NCBI GenBank assembly: GCA_963726995.1
Contig: CAVSEP010000005.1
Coordinates: forward strand, 310,001 to 374,000
Direction of reading: 5' to 3'
Source of the DNA: DAIDKA01 sp963726995
GTDB taxonomy: Bacteria; Pseudomonadota; Gammaproteobacteria; Steroidobacterales; Steroidobacteraceae
Length of the DNA stretch: 64,000 nt
A program made the position numbers and the translations under genes. The notes beneath the pieces are model-generated. The model did not search any database and was not told the DNA's origin. It saw nothing but the letters and a program-made list of their open reading frames with translations. This document shows positions 58,792 through 64,000 of this stretch, piece by piece (position 1 is the stretch's first letter; each line of letters opens with the position of its first letter).

Positions 58792-60174
58792 GTGCCATTT
58801 CGGGGGACTGTCTTGGGTCAGACCATCCGCATCGATGATCTCGTCGATGGCCAGAAAATCCGCGGGTTCAATCTGAATCTGCTGTTCTGGTCATTCCTGG
58901 CCATGTTTGCCGACGGCTACGACATCAGCGTCATGCCCTTCGCCATGCCCTCGCTGTCCAAACTGTGGCATGTGGATGCGGGTCTTGCCGGCTGGGCCCT
59001 GTCCGCCAGTCTGGTCGGGGTGCTGGCGGGCGCGCCCCTGCTGGGCTATGTGGGTGACCGCTTCGGCCGCAAACCCGCGATCCTCCTGGGCAGTGTCATC
59101 TACGGCGTGACGACGCTGGCGGTGATCTGGCAGCACAGCTATCCCGCCACCCTCGCGCTGCGTTTCTGCACCGGCATCGGCATCGGCGGGCTGATGCCCA
59201 ACACCATTGCCCTGAATTCGGAACTCTCGCCCAAGCGGCTGCGTGCCACGCTCGTGGTGCTCATGTTCACCGGCATCACCCTGGGGAGCGGTGCCCCCGG
59301 GCTGCTCTCGGCCTGGTTGCCGCACAGCTATGGCTGGTCGGCGCTGTTCGTGGTCGGCGGCACGGTGCCGCTGCTGGTCGCGGCATGTCTGTACTTTACG
59401 TTGCCGGAGTCGGTGAAATTCCTGGGGGGTCGACCGGAGCGGCGCGCTGAACTGCTGGACACCGCGCGCCGCATGCGCGCCGATCTGGAGCTCGGCGAGG
59501 ACACGCAGTTCGAGTCATCGGCCGGGGCAGCTTCGGGCGGCAGCGTACTGGGCATGGCACAGATTTTCGGCTCGGGCTTTGCGTGGATCACACCGCTCCT
59601 GTGGGTGTGTTTTTCCACCACGCTGATGGCCAACTATTTCCTGAACTCCTGGATGCCGCAGCTGTTCAACAATGCCGGCCTGGCGCCGAAACAGGCGGCG
59701 CTGGCTTCCAGCCTGTACCACTTCGGTGGCACGGCGGGCGGTCTGCTGATCAGCGTGCTGCTGGATCGTTTCGGTTTCGTGGTCATTGCGGCACTGTTCA
59801 TCTGCGCGGTGCCCGCCATTGCCGCCGTCGGCGCCGGTGGCATGTCCTACGGGGAATTGGCGCCGCTGGCCACTATTGCCGGACTCTCGGTCCTGGGCGC
59901 CCAGTTCGGCAACAACGCAGCCGCGGGGCTGCTGTATCCCACTCAGTTTCGCTCCAAGGGAGTGGGTTGGGCGCTGGCCATCGGGCGATTTGGCGCCATC
60001 GTCGGGCCGGTACTGGGTGGCCAGCTGATCAAGATGCATCTGCCCATGCGCCAACTGTTCCTGGCTGCGTCCGTGCCCATGCTGGTAGGTTCGGTCGCTG
60101 CCGTGGTGCTGGTTTCACTGTGTTATCGGCGCCTCGGTACGCTGCGCCTGAGTGACGTACCGCTACAGCGCTAG
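58792..60174 (+). CDS. MFS transporter, aromatic acid:H+ symporter (AAHS) type
   Basis: 460 residues, 12 transmembrane helices. AAHS hallmarks: the TM1 motif MFADGYDISVMPFAMPSL (D-G-x-D), the loop GYVGDRFGRKPAILLGS, GIGIGGLMPNTIALNSELSPKRLRATLV and the TM11 motif GRFGAIVGPVLGG. Likely imports an aromatic or other organic acid with protons. Start GTG 58792; TTG 58813 is possible. Its stop overlaps the convergent peroxiredoxin by 4 bp. Substrate not readable from sequence. Confidence 0.88.
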   Translation: MPFRGTVLGQTIRIDDLVDGQKIRGFNLNLLFWSFLAMFADGYDISVMPFAMPSLSKLWHVDAGLAGWALSASLVGVLAGAPLLGYVGDRFGRKPAILLGSVIYGVTTLAVIWQHSYPATLALRFCTGIGIGGLMPNTIALNSELSPKRLRATLVVLMFTGITLGSGAPGLLSAWLPHSYGWSALFVVGGTVPLLVAACLYFTLPESVKFLGGRPERRAELLDTARRMRADLELGEDTQFESSAGAASGGSVLGMAQIFGSGFAWITPLLWVCFSTTLMANYFLNSWMPQLFNNAGLAPKQAALASSLYHFGGTAGGLLISVLLDRFGFVVIAALFICAVPAIAAVGAGGMSYGELAPLATIAGLSVLGAQFGNNAAAGLLYPTQFRSKGVGWALAIGRFGAIVGPVLGGQLIKMHLPMRQLFLAASVPMLVGSVAAVVLVSLCYRRLGTLRLSDVPLQR

Positions 60175-60626
60175 CGTTGCCCGGCTGCCGCAACCCGGGC
60201 GAAGAACTCCTTGTGCCGACCGATACGCAGGTCTGCCAACACCGCATCCTGAATCAGACCCGAAGGCCCAATCAGAAAGCTGGCCCGCCGAACTCCCAGT
60301 CCCAGTGGACCCACCACGTCATAGGCGCGGGCCAGCACCTTGTCCGGGTCGCATAGAAGGGTGAAGGGCAGGGAGTACTTGACGGCGAAGGCTAAGTGAC
60401 TGCGGGCATCCTGCGGGCTCACTCCCGCCACCGAGACCTTGGCCGCCAGCAGCTGTGCGTGCAGGTCGCGCAGCGAACAGGCTTCCCGAGTGCAGGCCGC
60501 CGTGAAATCGGCCGGATAGAAGTACAGGATCAGGGGACCGTTTCGCAGCAGCTGGGCCAGCGTCACCGGCTCGTCATTCTGATTGCGGGCGGTGAAATCC
60601 GGCGCGCGGTTCCCTGCGGCGAGCAT
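60171..60626 (-). CDS. Peroxiredoxin (AhpC/TSA, Bcp-like)
   Basis: Thiol peroxidase of 151 residues, cytoplasmic. The peroxidatic Cys is in YPADFTAACTREACSLRD (TAxCT), followed five residues later by a second Cys, the Bcp-type resolving position. FTLLCDPDKVLARAYDVVG and RASFLIGPSGLI are typical of the fold. ATG 60624-60626 was chosen because AAGGAG lies 9 bp upstream; an earlier ATG adds nine residues without a ribosome-binding site. Convergent with the AAHS transporter. Confidence 0.9.
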   Translation of the reverse strand: MLAAGNRAPDFTARNQNDEPVTLAQLLRNGPLILYFYPADFTAACTREACSLRDLHAQLLAAKVSVAGVSPQDARSHLAFAVKYSLPFTLLCDPDKVLARAYDVVGPLGLGVRRASFLIGPSGLIQDAVLADLRIGRHKEFFARVAAAGQR

Positions 60627-60686
60627 TCCACCGGCTCCTTGCAATTCGGCCAAAAAGGGCCGCAGGCATCATAGCCGTTACGAGAG

Positions 60687-60714
60687 TTGCCATCCCGGGC
60701 ACGGGTGCTAGAAT
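60687..60714 (+). promoter_or_regulatory. Sigma70-type promoter of tRNA-Ala
   Basis: TTGCCA (60687-60692), 16-bp spacer, TAGAAT (60709-60714), then the GC-rich discriminator CGCCCGCTC. A GC-rich discriminator is typical of stringently controlled stable-RNA promoters. It ends about 57 bp before the mature tRNA. Confidence 0.65.
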
Positions 60715-60771
60715 CGCCCGCTCTTTTTGGGACCGGACGGCATTGGCCGGAAGGCTCCCAGGCGAACATGT

Positions 60772-60844
<73 letters not shown>

Positions 60845-60857
60845 GTCCTTAAAAACG

Positions 60858-60890
60858 GTTATAAATCAACCTCTTAAATTGATTTATAAC
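60858..60890. terminator. 12-bp inverted repeat after tRNA-Ala
   Basis: GTTATAAATCAA (60858-60869) and TTGATTTATAAC (60879-60890) are perfect inverted repeats around a 9-base loop, 13 bp after the tRNA. The stem is AT-rich and there is no downstream T run, so it is not a classic intrinsic terminator. It could serve as a terminator or processing hairpin, or be the trace of an inserted element at the tRNA 3' end. The remaining 60891-61128 holds no gene that I can see. Confidence 0.4.
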
Positions 60891-61128
60891 TGCGACTTCT
60901 AATGCAGATTTTCGGGCGCATGGCCTCCGGTGCCGGCATTCACGGCACTCTATATTCTTCCGTGCGAAATTCTCCGCGGAAATGCCTAGCAGCGATCCCG
61001 CAGAACTGAGCTCGCAGTAGCTCGGTCGTCGAGGTCATGGATGTAGTGCCGGCAGCCGCTCGACTCCCCGCAGGGTCCGACGCGAATTGCGCGGAACTGC
61101 GGGGGCCGACAAGCAGCTCTCGCTGTGC

Positions 61129-63586
61129 TTAAAAATTTCTACGCACAGTGAGTAACCACTCACGCGGAGCACCGGGTTGGCCCTGAGCGATGAAGGTTGG
61201 AGCCACCGAATTGACCTTATTGATGTAATAAAACCGATCCGTGAGGTTGGTGACGGCGAAGGCGCCCTCCCAGTCATCCTTGGCAGACCGCCAGGTCAGA
61301 TGGGCATCCATCAAAGTGCGGCCGGACACCTCGCCAAGAGCGGTATTGGTGATGTCGGTGTAGAAGGACGATTGATATCGCGCATCTAAGCGCGGCACGA
61401 CTGAGCCCAGCGATCCCAGTCCAAACGCGTACTGCACGCCAAGCCCCACCATTACATGGGACGCAAAGGGTTCTTGAGTCTTCAAGGTCACGCCAGCGAT
61501 CGTAGCGGCCGACTGGTTGATTGAAGTCAGCTTGAAATTCAGGTAGCTGGCCGACCCATCGATCTGAAGCCCGTCAATGGGCTGCCATTGCAGCTCCGCC
61601 TCCGCACCCTTGATGTCAGCGGAACCGACGTTGACGGGGGTCAGGTTATAGATGCTCAACACGTTCCCGTTCACGACCGTGGGGCTTGAGTTGACGAACA
61701 GGATATTAGAGTACTGGCTGTAGAAGCCTGCCAGATTCAGCATCAGCGACCGGTCGAACAGGTAGCTTTTCAAACCGAGCTCTGCGCTGCGCAGGGTCTC
61801 CGGCTTGAACGGCACCTCCTGCGCCTGAATGAACGGGCGGGGGTTGACACCGCCGCCTCGAAAACCCGTGGAATACTGCGCATACGTCATGATGTCCGGA
61901 GTCCACTGGTATTGGAGGCCTACCCGATAGTCCGTATGGTTGCCAGAGTAAGTGCCGGTCGTATTGTTCAGCACTCCTACCGGGTTGTAGCTGGGCAGGG
62001 CGGTATCGTAGGGATTGAGCCGTTGGAACGTGTAGTCCTTCGACTCGGAGGTGTACCGCAAACCGGTAATCAGGCTCAGGGCGTCGGTGACGTGCGTAAC
62101 GCCGTGGAGGAAACCGGACTTGCTCTTGGAGCTGATCGGATCGTTGCCGGTAAACAGAGTTTCTGAAATCAGGCCCGGCGACAGCAACTTGTAGCCGCCG
62201 AACAGCGCGCCCTCGTCGTAGTAATAGACCCCCGCAGTCCAGTCCACCAGCCAAAGGAGGTCCCATTCAGGCGGATCTCCTCTGTGAACTGCCGCTCGGA
62301 CCAGACATCACGAAAAACCTGTGTCGCATACGGAGAATCGCCGGTTTCACTCGTGAAGGCGCCGTTGTATCGCAAATATCCCGTAATGGCAGTCAGGGAA
62401 TATTGCTCGGCAAGCTTCCACGTGAAGGTGTCGGTCACGCCGTAGAAGTTCGTCGGGTTGGTGCTCGGCAGTGTCACGCCGGCATGCGTTCCGGCGCCCG
62501 GCTGACCGTTGTAGATGGACGGGTCGGTAAAGCTCAAAACGCCGAAGGTCGCATACGTCGTATAGGAATTCGGTCCGGTAATGAACTGCGATCCACCACC
62601 GGGGACGAACGGCTGTCCGTTCGGAAGCTTCTGCGTGATTATTGGAGTAGAGGAGCTTGAGCGCCGGCGCCTCGGAGTTGTCAGCAGTCACACTGCCTAT
62701 GAGATTGTTCTCCATGTTGTCGTTCGGTAGCCAGCGCACGGCCACGCGCGCCGCATGTGAGGATCCTGCCCGCCTTCCGTGCCGAGTTTGCAACCCGGGA
62801 GTCACACCGCCTTGGAAGATATCGGACGACCGCTGGAGTTCACGCATCCATAATCCAGGCGCGTCATGTAGCCGTCCGCGGATCTTCGACGTTCCGGAAA
62901 CGCGCACATAAAGCCTATCCGGGACCAGGGTGAAATTGCCGCCGGCGCGCAGATTGATCCGATTGAAGGAGCCGTAGCCGGCCTCGACATAGCCGTCGGT
63001 CTGGTCGTCGGGCTTCCTCGAGTATAGCTTGATGGCAGCCGCCGATGGAGTTCTTCCCGGACAGCGTCCCCTGCGGGCCGCGCAGCACTTCAATCCGATC
63101 CAGGTCGGTGAGGTCCATCTCCGAACCCAGCATGAGACCGTGATAGACATCATCGACATAGAGGCCGACACCTGGCTCCAGGCCCGGATGGCCGTCGCTC
63201 TGGCCGACGCCGCGAATGAAGATCTGCGCGACCGGCCCGTTGGTGCTGGTGCCGCCGGTGATATTCACGTTCGGAGCGACGCCATTCAGATCGGTGACGT
63301 TCGCGATCGACCGCTCATCGAGCTGCTGGCCCGAGACCGCCGTGATGGCGAGCGGGGTGGTCTGCGCACTTTGCTGGCGAAATTGCGCCGTGACGACCAC
63401 TTCCTGGAGTTGGTTTCCCGTGCGCATCATCTGTGCCGCTAGCGCGGCATGCGCCGGCTGAGCGCCGAGCAGACCGCTCACGCCGATCCGAGCACCGATG
63501 TAGCGAAGTGCCAGGTGCAGCTGCGATACGAAGGAGCCTACGGACGAGTTGACTCGCGGATCTGGCGCAGGAATTTGCGCCCGCAT
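61129..63586 (-). CDS. TonB-dependent receptor (several frame changes)
   Basis: Outer-membrane active importer, about 800 residues after joining frames. N-terminal: LQEVVVTAQFRQQSAQTTPLAITAVSGQQLDERSIANVTDLNGVAPNVNI (TonB-box-like region and plug), IFIRGVGQSDGHPGLEPGVGLYVDDVYHG and the plug motif DLDRIEVLRGPQGTLSGKNSIGG. Barrel: GYVEAGYGSFNRINLRAGGNF through RYTSESKDYTFQRL, QWTPDIMTYAQYSTGFRGGGVNPRPF, ending LLTVRRNF with the C-terminal Phe required for outer-membrane insertion. It belongs to the iron-complex outer-membrane receptor type common in sphingomonads and Steroidobacter. Frame changes cluster at 62.2-63.1 kb. Ligand unknown. Start uncertain. Confidence 0.85.
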
Positions 63587-63714
63587 TTCTATTCACAGTC
63601 GGTTCCCCTGGGGTTTGAGTTTTGAGAGTGTTTGCAGCGAAAACATGAAGTACATCGCGCTTTGGAGACCTGCTTTGGGCGTCGATGCTAGGGCTATTCC
63701 CCTGCAGACGCGCG

Positions 63715-64000
63715 CTAGTGATTGAGAATCGGAATGTCTGCGCCGGTCTGCCGTTCGGAATGCTCTGAAGATAGGCGACGATGGAGACAATCTCTGCGTC
63801 CGTGACCACAGCAGGCGTGTACACGGGCATCCGGCCGGAAGCGGTACGCAACTTCGCTTTGCACCACCTCCAGCGGCAACGGGTTTGGTGCGAGCTTCGG
63901 TCCTGCCGGACCGCCGCCCGCGCCCGTGGTACCGTGGCATTGGTAACAGCCGTATGCCAGGAACAGACGCTTGCCCGTCGACGGGATTGCCGTGGGGCTC
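63715..64000 (-). CDS. Cytochrome c, C-terminal part (5' end outside the window; frame changes)
   Basis: About 95 residues are visible. The heme-attachment motif CYQCH is in GKRLFLAYGCYQCHGTTGAGGGPAGPKLAPNPLPLE, and RMPVYTPAVVTDAEIVSIVAYLQSIPNGRPA has the axial-Met segment (GRMPVY) and C-terminal helix of class I cytochrome c. The likely end is DIPILNH with the stop at 63715-63717. Two frame changes (near 63845 and 63740) look like single extra bases. Probably a periplasmic electron carrier, often found beside dehydrogenases. Ends about 128 bp before the TonB receptor start; nothing is seen in that gap. Confidence 0.75.
   Translation of the reverse strand, partial: SPTAIPSTGKRLFLAYGCYQCHGTTGAGGGPAGPKLAPNPLPLEVVQSEVAYRFRPDARVHACCGHGRRDCLHRRLSSEHSERQTGADIPILNH

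Overview
The window is GC-rich, densely coded, chromosomal DNA, most likely from a gammaproteobacterium of the Xanthomonadales/Nevskiales/Steroidobacter type. The main reason is the block clpS-clpA / infA-aat / trxB / ftsK-lolA-rarA-serS (30.5-42.3 kb), which keeps the gene order known from Escherichia coli. A CTG-N10-CAG SOS box before lexA, a Kdp operon and TonB-dependent outer-membrane genes fit the same picture. The lineage is inferred from gene content, not from a phylogeny.

Layout. 1-9.2 kb is a xylose/xylan island: sugar-porter MFS (cut by the window edge), divergent LacI-type regulator, aldose 1-epimerase, xylB, xylA, a secreted GH3 beta-xylosidase-like enzyme and a KdgK-like kinase. 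Two near-identical operator palindromes mark the control points. 9.2-11.7 kb is a four-gene MAPEG/SDR/cupin/TetR operon preceded by a perfect palindrome. 11.7-13.9 kb holds small accessory genes: PadR plus a membrane protein, VOC, GNAT, and a ribbon-helix-helix antitoxin without an intact toxin. 14.0-20.4 kb is the SOS mutagenesis cassette lexA-imuA-imuB-imuC(dnaE2); imuC contains an in-frame 147-residue mini-intein, the most striking feature of the window. 20.4-21.1 kb is a vapBC module convergent with imuC. 21.2-24.4 kb encodes a secreted protein, a DUF4382-like lipoprotein and a small acidic protein. 24.5-30.4 kb is gspC-D-E-F of a type II secretion system. 30.5-42.3 kb is the conserved housekeeping block. 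42.3-45 kb has a hydroxycinnamoyl-CoA hydratase-lyase homologue, tRNA-Ser(UGA), an AraC/GyrI-type regulator and an F420-type oxidoreductase. 45.6-53.7 kb is kdpFABCDE preceded by a 30-codon membrane ORF. 53.7-57.0 kb is a large hybrid histidine kinase. 57.1-60.6 kb has a zinc alcohol dehydrogenase, a small unknown protein, an AAHS-type transporter and a peroxiredoxin. 60.7-64 kb has tRNA-Ala(CGC), a TonB-dependent receptor and a cytochrome c cut by the window end.

How the genes fit together. Xylan side-chain or oligomer hydrolysis (GH3), xylose uptake (MFS), anomer conversion (epimerase), isomerisation (XylA) and phosphorylation (XylB) form one regulated pathway. A type II secretion system, a ferulate-type hydratase-lyase, an aromatic-acid type transporter and an aryl-type alcohol dehydrogenase suggest a plant-cell-wall degrading lifestyle (inference).

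Sequence quality. imuB, gspC, trxB, ftsK, serS, kdpC, kdpD, kdpE, the hybrid kinase, a small gene at 58.3 kb, the TonB receptor and the cytochrome c are all split by frame changes. Nearly all those examined are single extra bases. Because serS, ftsK and trxB are (or are usually) essential, these look like indel errors in the assembly rather than real pseudogenes. They are densest at 49.7-55 kb and 62-64 kb, and gene ends there are approximate.
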